A stretch of 64,000 nt of DNA from an uncultured Oscillospiraceae bacterium. GTDB lineage: Bacteria > Bacillota > Clostridia > Oscillospirales > Oscillospiraceae. The stretch is taken from NCBI GenBank assembly GCA_934646005.1, contig CAKUED010000001.1, positions 62,001 to 126,000 on the forward strand. The letters are read 5' to 3'. The first letter of the stretch is position 1. Every line of letters starts with the position of its first letter. A program made the translations under genes and the position numbers. This document shows, piece by piece, positions 7,611 to 15,613 of this stretch. A model generated the notes under the pieces. That model did no database searches and had not been told where the DNA came from. It saw only the letters and a program-made list of their open reading frames with translations.

Positions 7611-8288
7611 ATGCACCTTTTAGTAATTGAAGATGAACGCGCCCTGTGCGAGACGATCGTCCGCAGCCTGCGGCGTTTGGCATACAGTGTGGACTACTGC
7701 TATGACGGAGAAAAGGCGCTGGAGCTTCTGGGCGTGGAGCGCTACGATCTGGTGCTTCTGGATCTGAACCTGCCGAAAAAGGACGGCATGACGGTGCTGC
7801 GCACCCTGCGGCAGACCGACCGGGAGACGCGGGTGCTGATCCTCTCCGCCCGCAGCGAGGTGGAGGACAAGGTGCAGGGGCTGGACGCCGGGGCGAACGA
7901 CTATCTGGCAAAGCCCTTTCATCTTGCCGAGCTGGAAGCCCGTATCCGCAGCCTGACATTGCGGCAGTTTACTCAGCAGGACGTGCTGCTGACCTGCGGA
8001 GGTCTGAGCTTCGACACCCGCTCCCGCACCGCCGCCGTCAACGGGCAGACCTTGACACTGACCCGCAAGGAGACGGGTATTCTGGAATATTTGATGGTGC
8101 ATCAGGGGCGGCCCGTGGGTCAGGAGGAGCTGATGGATCACGTTTGGGACAACAGCGTGGACAGCTTCAGCAATTCCATTCGCGTCCACATCTCCGCTCT
8201 GCGCAAAAAGCTCCGCGCCGCGTTGGGCTATGACCCCATCCGCAACCGCATCGGTGAGGGCTATCTGATGGGAGGGGAGGAGTCATGA
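7611..8288 (+). CDS. OmpR-family response regulator
   Basis: 225 residues. The receiver domain has acidic residues ED near the start, phospho-acceptor Asp51 in LVLLDLNLPKKDG and Lys in AKPF near 103. The C-terminal winged helix carries the OmpR signature NSIRVHISALRKKL. ATG start with AAGGAGG 7 nt upstream. It overlaps the histidine-kinase gene by 4 bp (ATGA). It is divergent from the small-CXXC/polyferredoxin/redoxin operon, which is its most likely target. Confidence 0.93.
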   Translation: MHLLVIEDERALCETIVRSLRRLAYSVDYCYDGEKALELLGVERYDLVLLDLNLPKKDGMTVLRTLRQTDRETRVLILSARSEVEDKVQGLDAGANDYLAKPFHLAELEARIRSLTLRQFTQQDVLLTCGGLSFDTRSRTAAVNGQTLTLTRKETGILEYLMVHQGRPVGQEELMDHVWDNSVDSFSNSIRVHISALRKKLRAALGYDPIRNRIGEGYLMGGEES

Positions 8289-9421
8289 GAAAAATTTCCC
8301 TGCAATGGCGCATCACGCTGATGTCCGTCCTGCTCATCGGCGTCACCTGCGTGGCCATGAATCTGCTGCTGTGCTCCTCCGGCGTGTACTATATGGACAC
8401 CATTGCGGACAGCTTACAGGGCGGCGGCACGGTGATCCTGGATGAGGACGGAGCGGTGAGCTTTGACCCGCAGCTCATAGCCCCCGACGAGGATCTGACG
8501 ATCATCGTCGATGGAGCGCAGGGGCGCTTTCGCACGACCAACTGGTATATCACGGCGGCGGTGACGCTGCTCAGCGGCATCCTTGCCTACTTTGTCAGCG
8601 GACGCGCCCTCAAGCCTCTGCGCAGCTTTGCCTCGCAGGTCGAGCAGGTGCAGATGAATAACCTGGCAGACATGAAGGTCAGCGAGGACGTATTGCCGGA
8701 GCTTCGCCAGTTCAGCCATTCCTTCAATCAGATGCTGGAGCGGCTGAACAACGCCTTTGCCGCCCAGCGGCAGTTCACCGGCAACGCCGCCCACGAGCTG
8801 CGCACGCCGCTGGCACTGATGCAGGCGCAGCTGGAGCTGTTCTCCGCGGAGCATTCCGACGTACTGCCGGAGACGGCGGAGTTTCTTACCCTTCTGCGGG
8901 AGCAGACGGAGCGGCTGACCCAGATGACAAAAACGCTGCTGGAGATGAGCAGTTTACAGCAGGTAGCGCGGAACGAGCGGATCCAGCTCGCCCCCATGAT
9001 CGAGGAGATCTTCACGGATCTTGCGCCGCTGGCGGAGAAGCGAAGCATCACGCTGGAAGCGGAGGGCGACGCCGCCCTGACCGGCAGCGACGCGCTGATC
9101 TACCGGCTGCTCTTCAACCTGACGGAAAACGCCGTCAAATACAACCGCCCCGGCGGCTCGGTGCGGGTCACGGTCGCGCAGGAGCAGCAAACGTGCATCA
9201 TCCGCGTTTCCGACACCGGCTGCGGCATCCCGGAAGAGTATCAGCAAAGCATCTTCCAGCCCTTTTTCCGGGTAGACAAGTCCCGCAGCCGGGAATACGG
9301 CGGCGCGGGACTGGGGCTCTCGCTGGTGTGGGAGATCGCCGATCTCCACGGCGGCTTCGTTTGGGTGGAGAAAAGCTCGGACAAGGGCACGACCATCGCG
9401 GTGGAGCTGCCAGTGCAATAG
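8285..9421 (+). CDS. Sensor histidine kinase
   Basis: 378 residues. Two membrane segments (about 10-30 and 80-100) bracket a short extracytoplasmic loop of about 50 residues. A HAMP-like region and the HisKA H-box GNAAHELRTPLALM (near His167) follow, then the ATPase domain with N-box NLTENAVKYN, G1 DTGCGIP and G2 GGAGLGLSL. It is the partner of the OmpR-type regulator just upstream. The sensor loop is small, so it probably senses a membrane or cell-surface cue. Confidence 0.93.
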   Translation: MRKISLQWRITLMSVLLIGVTCVAMNLLLCSSGVYYMDTIADSLQGGGTVILDEDGAVSFDPQLIAPDEDLTIIVDGAQGRFRTTNWYITAAVTLLSGILAYFVSGRALKPLRSFASQVEQVQMNNLADMKVSEDVLPELRQFSHSFNQMLERLNNAFAAQRQFTGNAAHELRTPLALMQAQLELFSAEHSDVLPETAEFLTLLREQTERLTQMTKTLLEMSSLQQVARNERIQLAPMIEEIFTDLAPLAEKRSITLEAEGDAALTGSDALIYRLLFNLTENAVKYNRPGGSVRVTVAQEQQTCIIRVSDTGCGIPEEYQQSIFQPFFRVDKSRSREYGGAGLGLSLVWEIADLHGGFVWVEKSSDKGTTIAVELPVQ

Positions 9422-9524
9422 CCTTGTGCGTGAAGCAGCTCCGTCAGCAACTGACAGCCTGGCAGTTGCCTTCAAATATCAGAATGGTTTGATCCATCGT
9501 TCCCTGTTTGATGCCGCATAAATG

Positions 9525-9571
9525 AAGATCCTCTGTTGGCAGCCGTCCGGCTGCCAACAGAGGATCTTTTC
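9525..9571 (+). terminator. Intrinsic terminator, two-component operon
   Basis: A perfect 20-bp stem (9525-9544 with 9549-9568, GTCC loop) runs into TTTTC on the plus strand, about 100 bp after the kinase gene. Confidence 0.8.
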
Positions 9572-9627
9572 TATCTGCCGGTCCTGTGACCGGTGATCCA
9601 ATCGGCAAGAGATGGATCATAGTCCTT

Positions 9628-9863
9628 TTATTCCCGGTAAGCAGGCATGATCGGCGGTTGATTAAACAGCTCCTGCGTGGACGGCGGCGTGCAGGTGATC
9701 GCCGAAGCATTTGGATATGCAGCAAAACCGGGAGCGGCGCGTTTTCAAAAACATTGACGCCCTGCTCCATGCCGCAATCGATCAGGAAGCTTCCCCCACG
9801 GCACTCCAGAAGCGTACAGCTCCCTGTCACCTCATGCGCCGCGCCGATGAATGTAAGCTTCAT
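9628..9863 (-). pseudogene. Remnant of a metallo-beta-lactamase-fold (beta-CASP type) gene
   Basis: The first 48 codons from the ATG at 9863, which has AGGAG upstream, read as the N-terminus of an MBL-fold RNA-exonuclease-like protein ([34 protein letters not shown]). The HxHxDH motif that must follow is absent. Instead the sequence jumps to an unrelated stretch which in another frame reads as a protein C-terminus ([20 protein letters not shown], stop at 9628). This looks like a deletion that joined two genes. A short out-of-frame translation to 9444 is possible but not credible as a protein. Confidence 0.65.
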
Positions 9864-9893
9864 GGCTACGCTCCTTCCCTGGCGTTCTCTGTG

Positions 9894-10817
9894 TCAAATC
9901 GCCTCCACAATATATCGCTCCGCCTGCTGCGCGGCAGCCGCACCGTCCGCCGCCGCCGTCAGGATCCCCCGGAGCAGCTTTGTCCGTACATCACCGGCTG
10001 CAAAAACACCCGGGAGATTCGTTACAGTCGTCTCATTTGCAAGAATATATCCCTGTTCGTCCAGCGCGACCTGCCCCCGAAACAGGCCGGTTTCCGGCAC
10101 GCTGCCAAGGCAGATAAACGCGCCGTCGCACGCCAGATCCCAGAGCTCACCGTCCCGCTGCTCCCGAATACAGATGCTGGAGACCCAGTTTGCATGTAAA
10201 AATGCCAGAACCTCGCTTCCTGCATAGCGTTCAATGTTTCGCATCATTTTCAGCTTGCCCGCATGGGCCGGACTGATCTCCATGTGCGCACCTCTATGCA
10301 CCAGACAGACCCGCCTGGCGATACGGGAAAGGAGCATCGCCGCCTCGGCAGCCTGCTCCCCATCTCCGATCACCGCAACTGTTTTTCGCCTGTACATCAT
10401 AGAGCGGCAAGCGGCATAATAGTGAACACCGCGCCCCAGCATCTCATCCTCGCCCTCCACTCCGAGCTTTTTTGGCGGTGCGCCGGTCGCCAGAATGACG
10501 GCGGGCGCATGATAGGTCTGCTTTGCCGCTTCAATGACCTTGACCGCCTGCATCAGCTGCACACGGCGTACCGCATCTGTCACCATTTCCGCACCGAACC
10601 GCTCTGCGCCGCGCTGCATTTTTTCACTCAGACGCAGCCCGTCGATCCCGGCATCGAAGCCCGGATCGTTCTCAATATTTTCACCTCGGATCGCCTGCCC
10701 GCCGACGGCCTGCTTCTCGATCACAGCCACATGCAGCCCCGCTCTCGCGGCATATAATGCAGCCGAATACCCGCCGGGTCCACCGCCGATGATCACAATA
10801 TCATACATATTTGCCAT
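9894..10817 (-). CDS. Thioredoxin reductase-like flavoprotein with one active-site Cys lost
   Basis: 307 residues. FAD motif GGGPGG (residues 11-16), NAD(P)-binding VIGDGEQAAEA near 149-159, and C-terminal FAAGDV: a thioredoxin reductase fold. The CxxC that should sit at 134-137 reads Tyr-Ala-Ala-Cys. The Tyr134 codon is TAT (10416-10418) and one base change from TGT explains it. Without that Cys the enzyme cannot form the usual disulfide. The ATG at 10817 is chosen for GGGAGG 5 nt upstream and overlaps the upstream thioredoxin gene by 17 bp. The pair is clearly one operon. It may be a damaged copy, since an intact trxB lies 1 kb away, or an NAD(P)H-flavin or ferredoxin oxidoreductase type. 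Confidence 0.85.
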   Translation of the reverse strand: MANMYDIVIIGGGPGGYSAALYAARAGLHVAVIEKQAVGGQAIRGENIENDPGFDAGIDGLRLSEKMQRGAERFGAEMVTDAVRRVQLMQAVKVIEAAKQTYHAPAVILATGAPPKKLGVEGEDEMLGRGVHYYAACRSMMYRRKTVAVIGDGEQAAEAAMLLSRIARRVCLVHRGAHMEISPAHAGKLKMMRNIERYAGSEVLAFLHANWVSSICIREQRDGELWDLACDGAFICLGSVPETGLFRGQVALDEQGYILANETTVTNLPGVFAAGDVRTKLLRGILTAAADGAAAAQQAERYIVEAI

Positions 10818-11157
10818 ACAGACCTCCCGCATTCAACCCGAGCATTTTCTTCAAAAAAGCGTCGATTTCCTTTTCGGAAGAAGGGTCGATCAGGAATCCT
10901 GCCACAGCTCCGTTAACGAACAGCAGCAGGGTCGGCAGCTTATGAATGTTGTACCTGCGTACCACGGCTGTTTCCGTGTCAAAATTGATACGTCCCACAG
11001 AGATCAGATTTTCATACTGTTTTTCGATCGACTCCAGCGCCGGTGCGAGGGCGCGGCAATACCCGCACCACGGTGCCCAGAATTTCACCAGAATCGGCTT
11101 TCTCGTTTTTAACACATCGTCCCGGAAGCTGTCCGTTGTAATTGCCCTGATTGCCAT
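10801..11157 (-). CDS. Thioredoxin
   Basis: 118 residues with the complete thioredoxin fold and active site WAPWCGYC (Cys31, Cys34). Gly-Tyr replaces the classical Gly-Pro; such variants occur in clostridia. A cis-Pro is visible in KLPTLLLF. ATG chosen with AAAGGAG upstream; open reading continues further upstream but without family similarity. It overlaps the start of the reductase-like gene, so the two are co-translated. It would supply reduced thiols in the cytoplasm. Its natural partner reductase here lacks one Cys, so the intact trxB may serve it instead. Confidence 0.92.
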   Translation of the reverse strand: MAIRAITTDSFRDDVLKTRKPILVKFWAPWCGYCRALAPALESIEKQYENLISVGRINFDTETAVVRRYNIHKLPTLLLFVNGAVAGFLIDPSSEKEIDAFLKKMLGLNAGGLYGKYV

Positions 11158-11379
11158 ATCCCGCTCCTTTCCAGGCGCTTTGCGCCAATTCTTTTGTCTG
11201 TGTCCGATCTTCTGCCCCTCAGGGTGCTGGCTGCCTGCCGCGATGCTTTCTCCGGGCATCACGCAGCGCCGAACGAAGCGCCGGCGCGCTGCCTGTCCGT
11301 CCAAATTCTATATTAAGTCTTTGTCCTATTTATAATTCCACTTTATCAGCAAACGCCGTTCTTGTCAAGAAACCGTCTG
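11158..11379. other. Thioredoxin upstream region
   Basis: About 220 bp of AT-rich, non-coding sequence. No convincing promoter or structure was identified. Confidence 0.4.
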
Positions 11380-11541
11380 TAATACTGCTTCTTGATTCAA
11401 AATTCAAATATTGAATCAAGAAACCCGCGTGCTATGCACACTCGCATCGTGCGAATGCACGCTGCGCCGTCTCATGCAGAATCTGACGCGCCATTGGCGC
11501 TATAAAAAGCTCTTCAAGCTTTTTAACAGATTCTAGTATAA
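11380..11541. repeat. Dispersed structured repeat, copy 1
   Basis: The same about 155-160 bp element occurs at 46317-46471. The 117-bp core (11424-11540) is nearly identical between copies. The left end is a hairpin around CTTGAT...ATCAAG whose loop differs between copies. The core folds into a junction: outer arms AGAATCTG/CAGATTCT enclose GCGCC/GGCGC and AAAAAGCT/AGCTTTTT hairpins. The ends resemble short inverted repeats (TAATACT and AGTATA). Non-coding; possibly a MITE or a mobile structured RNA. Confidence 0.7.
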
Positions 11542-11598
11542 ATCTCCAGGGAAACCGGGACTCTGTACCAGTATACCGCAGAAAGCTTTGAAATGAAA

Positions 11599-11889
11599 AA
11601 AGCTGCCGGCGTAAGCCGGCAGCTTTCAGCCTGTCGAAAAAGCCTCGCAGAGTTTTGCGCCCGCAGGCGCAAAAATGATTCAGATCATTTTCTGCGGCGG
11701 CGTGTACGTCGCAGAAAATACAATACAGGCTGCAAGTGTGGAATTTGTGTGCCAACGGCACACAAATTATGCGCGCAGCAGACTGCAAGCCTGTTCAAAC
11801 GAAAACCCAGCAAAGCGGTTTTCGTTTGAGAGCGTGTCAAAAATACTTTTTTGACACGCTCAAAGCTGCCGGCGTAAGCCGGCAGCTTT
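11599..11889. mobile_element. 235-bp hairpin-array element flanked by duplicated 28-bp hairpins, copy A
   Basis: The core (11627-11861) is a run of strong hairpins and is about 98% identical to the inverse of 15262-15496. Its ends are imperfect inverted repeats (GCCTGTCGAAAAAG and GCGTGTCAAAAAAG, 12/14). On both sides stands the same 28-bp palindrome (11599-11626 and 11862-11889), whose left copy has a T-run on the minus strand and would terminate trxB transcription. The palindrome is not part of the other copy, so it behaves like a target duplication. No coding capacity. Confidence 0.7.
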
Positions 11890-11908
11890 TGCTGTACTGT
11901 GTGAAAAA

Positions 11909-12832
11909 CTATTCGGATATGCTTTGCTGCGCATCGAGCCAGCGGCAGGCGGCAAGCGCGGCGGCTGCGCCGTCTGAGACGGCAGTTGTAAGCTGACGCA
12001 CCTGCTTTTTACGTCCGTCTCCGGCTGCAAATACGCCGGGGTGACAGGTATTGGTGTCCTCTCCTGCCAGATAGTATCCGTTTTCGGTCGCAACGGCATC
12101 TTCAAAAGGCGCGCTCTGCGGCGTCTGACCGACCGCAACAAAAAGACCTTCTACATAGATCCGCTCTGTTTCCCCGGTTTTACCGTTCAGAAGCTCTGCG
12201 CCCTGCAAGCTGTCATCCGACAGCAGAAGCCTCTGAACCGTGCGGCTTCGCAAGATCCGAATGTTTTCCTGCGCCTGTGCGCGGCGAACGAGCTGGGCGC
12301 TTGCCCGGAAAGTGTCTCTGCGGTGGATCAGCGTGACGCTGCGGCAGGTGTTTGCCAGAAACAGCGCGTCCTGCAGTGCCGTATCGCCGCCGCCCACGAC
12401 AGCCACATCCGCGCCTTCATAAAACGCGCCGTCACAGACTGCGCAATACGATATGCCGCAGCCAGTAAGCGCCGTTTCCCCCGGAAGACCAAGCTGCCGG
12501 TGCGCCGCGCCAGTCGCAAGGATCACCGTTTTTGCCTCCCGAACGCCGTCTGTGCAGCTGACGCGGAAGCCAGCCGATGTTTTCTCAAGCCCTGCCGCCT
12601 CTGTATAGACGATCTCCGCGCCGAACGCTCGTGCCTGCTCGGTCATCTGCCGGGCAAGCTCTGCCCCGGAAATTGACAAGATCCCGGGATAGTTTTCGAC
12701 CAGCGGCGCGGAGGCGATCTGCCCGCCAAACGCTTCTTTCTCCAAAATGGCGGCGCGTTTTCCGGCGCGGGCGGCATAAATCGCCGCCGTCAGACCGGCG
12801 GGACCGCCGCCGACGATCAAAATGTCATACAT
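11909..12832 (-). CDS. trxB: Thioredoxin reductase
   Basis: 307 residues. FAD-binding GGGPAG (8-13), intact redox motif CAVC (Cys130, Cys133), NADPH-binding GGGDTALQDALFL with HRRD following, and C-terminal FAAGD. It reduces thioredoxin or the fused glutaredoxin domain with NADPH; ferredoxin is used by some clostridial relatives. The ATG at 12832 has AGGGAG 8 nt upstream and overlaps the nrdD stop by 8 bp, so it is translationally coupled to the ribonucleotide reductase and probably recharges it. Transcription ends in the hairpin at 11862-11889 or the better one at 11599-11626. Confidence 0.93.
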   Translation of the reverse strand: MYDILIVGGGPAGLTAAIYAARAGKRAAILEKEAFGGQIASAPLVENYPGILSISGAELARQMTEQARAFGAEIVYTEAAGLEKTSAGFRVSCTDGVREAKTVILATGAAHRQLGLPGETALTGCGISYCAVCDGAFYEGADVAVVGGGDTALQDALFLANTCRSVTLIHRRDTFRASAQLVRRAQAQENIRILRSRTVQRLLLSDDSLQGAELLNGKTGETERIYVEGLFVAVGQTPQSAPFEDAVATENGYYLAGEDTNTCHPGVFAAGDGRKKQVRQLTTAVSDGAAAALAACRWLDAQQSISE

Positions 12833-15191
12833 TTGCCTGCTCCCTTGCCGCAAGGAACTCCCGCACGCCGCTCACGCCGACCCACTTCTGCCCGCCGGAT
12901 ACCAGTGTCGGCGCCTGACGGATGCCGAGCGTGCGCACGGCGTCGCGGTTTTCTTCTGCAAACCGCACCGTGTAGCAGACGCCCGCCGCGTCGAGAAGCT
13001 GCTCGGCCTGCTTGCAGTTCGGGCACGTCTTCGTCGCAAAGAGCTCGGTCGCTTCGCCCGTCTGTACGGCGCTTTCTTCGGTTTCCGGCTTCTGCGCCGG
13101 AACGCCGCAGTGCGTCAGCTTCGATGCAGCCACATCATATGTTCTTCGGTCTTTAAATTCCTGCGCCTTTCCGTCGTTCCAGTTCTGCACGGGGCGGTAA
13201 TAGCCGGTGATGCGGCTGTAGACCTCGGCTTTTTCTCCGCAGATGGGGCAGACCGGCTGCTCACCCGCCAGATACCCATGGTTCTTGCAGACAGAGTAGG
13301 TCGGCGACAGCGTGTAATACGGCAGGCGGTAATTCTCCGCGATTTTCCGAACGAGACTTGCCGCCGCCTTCCAGTCCGGGAGCTTTTCGCCCAAAAACGC
13401 ATGGAAGACTGTGCCGGAGGTGTAGAGCGTTTGCAGCTCGTCCTGCACATCGAGGGCGGAGAAAATATCCTCGGTGTATCCGACTGGAAGATGACTGGAG
13501 TTTGTATAGTACGGCGTGCCGTTTTCGTTCGCCGTAATGATGTCGGGATAGAGCTTCTTGTCGTGCTTTGCAAGGCGATAGGCGGTAGACTCGGCAGGCG
13601 TGGCCTCCAGATTGTACAGGTCGCCGTATTGCTCCTGATAGTCGCTCAGGCGCTGGCGCATATGGTTCAGCACATCTTTCGCAAACGCCTGCGTCTCTGG
13701 ATGGGTCAGATCCTTCCGAAGCCATTTCGCGTTCAGCCCTGCCTCATTCATACCGACAAGACCGATGGTTGAAAAATGGTTCTCAAACGTGCCGAGATAG
13801 CGTCTGGTATAGGGGTAGAGCCCGCCCTCCATCAGCTTCGTGATGACCGTGCGCTTGGTTTTGAGCGAACGCGCGGCAATGTCCATGAGCTTATCCAGTC
13901 TTGCATAGAAGTCCGCCTCGTCCGCCGCAAGATAGGCAATTCTCGGCAGGTTGATCGTCACCACGCCGACCGAGCCGGTCGATTCGCCGGAGCCGAAGAA
14001 GCCGCCGGACTTTTTGCGCAGCTCCCGCAGATCGAGCCGCAGGCGGCAGCACATCGAGCGCACGTCGTTCGGCTCCATGTCGGAGTTGATATAGTTGGAG
14101 AAATACGGCGTGCCGTATTTTGCCGTCATTTCAAACAGAAGCTTGTTGTTTTCCGTGTCCCCCCAGTCAAAATCCTTGGTGATGGAATAGGTCGGGATGG
14201 GATACTGGAAGCCGCGTCCGTTTGCATCGCCCTCGATCATCAGCTCGATGAAGGCTTTGTTCACCATGTCCATTTCCTTCTGGCATGCGCCATAGGTAAA
14301 CGGCTGCTCCCGCCCGCCGATGATGGCAGGCTGGTTTGCCATATCCTTCGGAACTGTCCAGTCGAGCGTGATATTGGAAAACGGCGCCTGCGTGCCCCAG
14401 CGCGACGGCGTATTGACGCCGTAAACGAACGACTGCACACATTGCTTGACCTCGCGCTGCGTCAGCTTATCCACGCGGACGAACGGCGCGAGATAGGTGT
14501 CAAACGAGGAAAACGCCTGTGCGCCAGCCCATTCATTCTGCATGATGCCAAGAAAGTTTACCATCTGGTTGCAGAGCGTAGAAAGATGTGAGGCAGGGGA
14601 GGAGCTGATCTTTCCCGGCACGCCGCCGAGCCCCTCTTTAATGAGCTGCTTGAGACTCCATCCGGCGCAGTAGCCGGTGAGCATGCTCAGATCATGCAGA
14701 TGCAGCTCCGCGCTGCGGTGCGCCTGCGCGATCTCCGCATCGTAAATTTCGCTCAGCCAGTAGTTTGCCGTGATCGCGCCGGAGTTGGACAAAATCAGAC
14801 CGCCGACGGAATAGGTGACCGTGGAATTTTCCTTTACGCGCCAGTCGTTGATCCGAAGATAGTTATCGACCAGCTCCTTGTAATTGAGCAGTGTGCTTCC
14901 GACATTGCGCAGCTTTTCCCGCTGCTTGCGGTAGAGAATGTAGGCCTTTGCCACATCCGAATAGCCCGCTTCGCTCAGAACGCGCTCGACGCAGTCCTGA
15001 ATATCTTCGACCGAGATCTGGTCATTTCGGATCTTCGGCTCAAATTCCGCCGTGACACGCAGAGCCAGCAGCTCGATCACGCTCGGATGCTGCTGCCTGC
15101 CAACAGCCTCAAAGGCTTTTGTGATGGCATTGCTGATCTTGGCAATGTGAAACTCCACCAGGCTTCCGTCTCGCTTCATTACTCGGTACAT
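12825..15191 (-). CDS. nrdD: Anaerobic ribonucleoside-triphosphate reductase with C-terminal glutaredoxin-like domain
   Basis: 788 residues. An ATP-cone (1-90, MKRDGSLVEF) is followed by the class III catalytic barrel. CxxC pairs at VCKNHGY...CPICGEKA form the zinc site near the C-terminus, and RITGYYRP holds the glycyl radical (Gly663). After it the protein continues with an extra 75-residue glutaredoxin/NrdH-like domain carrying TCPNCK (Cys723, Cys726) and APTLV. It reduces NTPs to dNTPs without oxygen after activation by NrdG. The fused domain suggests that thiols, recharged by the overlapping trxB, rather than formate, supply electrons. ATG with AAGGAGG 7 nt upstream. Confidence 0.93.
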   Translation of the reverse strand: MYRVMKRDGSLVEFHIAKISNAITKAFEAVGRQQHPSVIELLALRVTAEFEPKIRNDQISVEDIQDCVERVLSEAGYSDVAKAYILYRKQREKLRNVGSTLLNYKELVDNYLRINDWRVKENSTVTYSVGGLILSNSGAITANYWLSEIYDAEIAQAHRSAELHLHDLSMLTGYCAGWSLKQLIKEGLGGVPGKISSSPASHLSTLCNQMVNFLGIMQNEWAGAQAFSSFDTYLAPFVRVDKLTQREVKQCVQSFVYGVNTPSRWGTQAPFSNITLDWTVPKDMANQPAIIGGREQPFTYGACQKEMDMVNKAFIELMIEGDANGRGFQYPIPTYSITKDFDWGDTENNKLLFEMTAKYGTPYFSNYINSDMEPNDVRSMCCRLRLDLRELRKKSGGFFGSGESTGSVGVVTINLPRIAYLAADEADFYARLDKLMDIAARSLKTKRTVITKLMEGGLYPYTRRYLGTFENHFSTIGLVGMNEAGLNAKWLRKDLTHPETQAFAKDVLNHMRQRLSDYQEQYGDLYNLEATPAESTAYRLAKHDKKLYPDIITANENGTPYYTNSSHLPVGYTEDIFSALDVQDELQTLYTSGTVFHAFLGEKLPDWKAAASLVRKIAENYRLPYYTLSPTYSVCKNHGYLAGEQPVCPICGEKAEVYSRITGYYRPVQNWNDGKAQEFKDRRTYDVAASKLTHCGVPAQKPETEESAVQTGEATELFATKTCPNCKQAEQLLDAAGVCYTVRFAEENRDAVRTLGIRQAPTLVSGGQKWVGVSGVREFLAAREQANV

Positions 15192-15226
15192 AACAGGTCC
15201 TCCTTCTTCATGTGCCGCTGATATGC

Positions 15227-15531
15227 AAATGGGATGCCGCGCTTTGCGCTGCATCCCATTCGAGCGTGTCAAAAAAGTATTTTTGACACGCTCTCAAACG
15301 AAAACCGCTTTGCTGGGTTTTCGTTTGAATGGGCTTGCAGTCTGCTGCGCGCATAATTTGTGTGCCGCTGGCACACAAATTCCACACTTGCAGCCTGTAT
15401 TGTATTTTCTGCGACGTACACGCCGCCGCAGAAAATGATCTGAATCATTTTTGCGCCTGCGGGCGCAAAACTCTGCGAGGCTTTTTCGACAGGCTAAAAT
15501 GGGATGCCGCGCTTTGCGCTGCATCCCATTC
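15227..15531. mobile_element. 235-bp hairpin-array element flanked by duplicated 35-bp hairpins, copy B
   Basis: Inverted relative to copy A. The core 15262-15496 has exactly the same length, 235 bp, and differs at only a few bases. It is bracketed by a perfect 35-bp direct repeat (15227-15261 and 15497-15531) that is itself a hairpin with GGGATGC/GCATCCC arms and differs completely from the hairpin around copy A. It lies between nrdG and nrdD, so it splits what is often one operon. Confidence 0.7.
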
Positions 15532-15613
15532 TAACCTGAAAGCTTGTGCTTTGTCAATAGTTTTACACAATATATTGTGTGTATTCGAAATATTGATAAC
15601 AACATATCGTTAT

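Noticed and set aside
11599..15531. Composite transposon carrying nrdD-trxB
   Set aside because: The flanking elements are non-coding, have different outer hairpins and there is no duplication outside the whole block, so two independent insertions are simpler.
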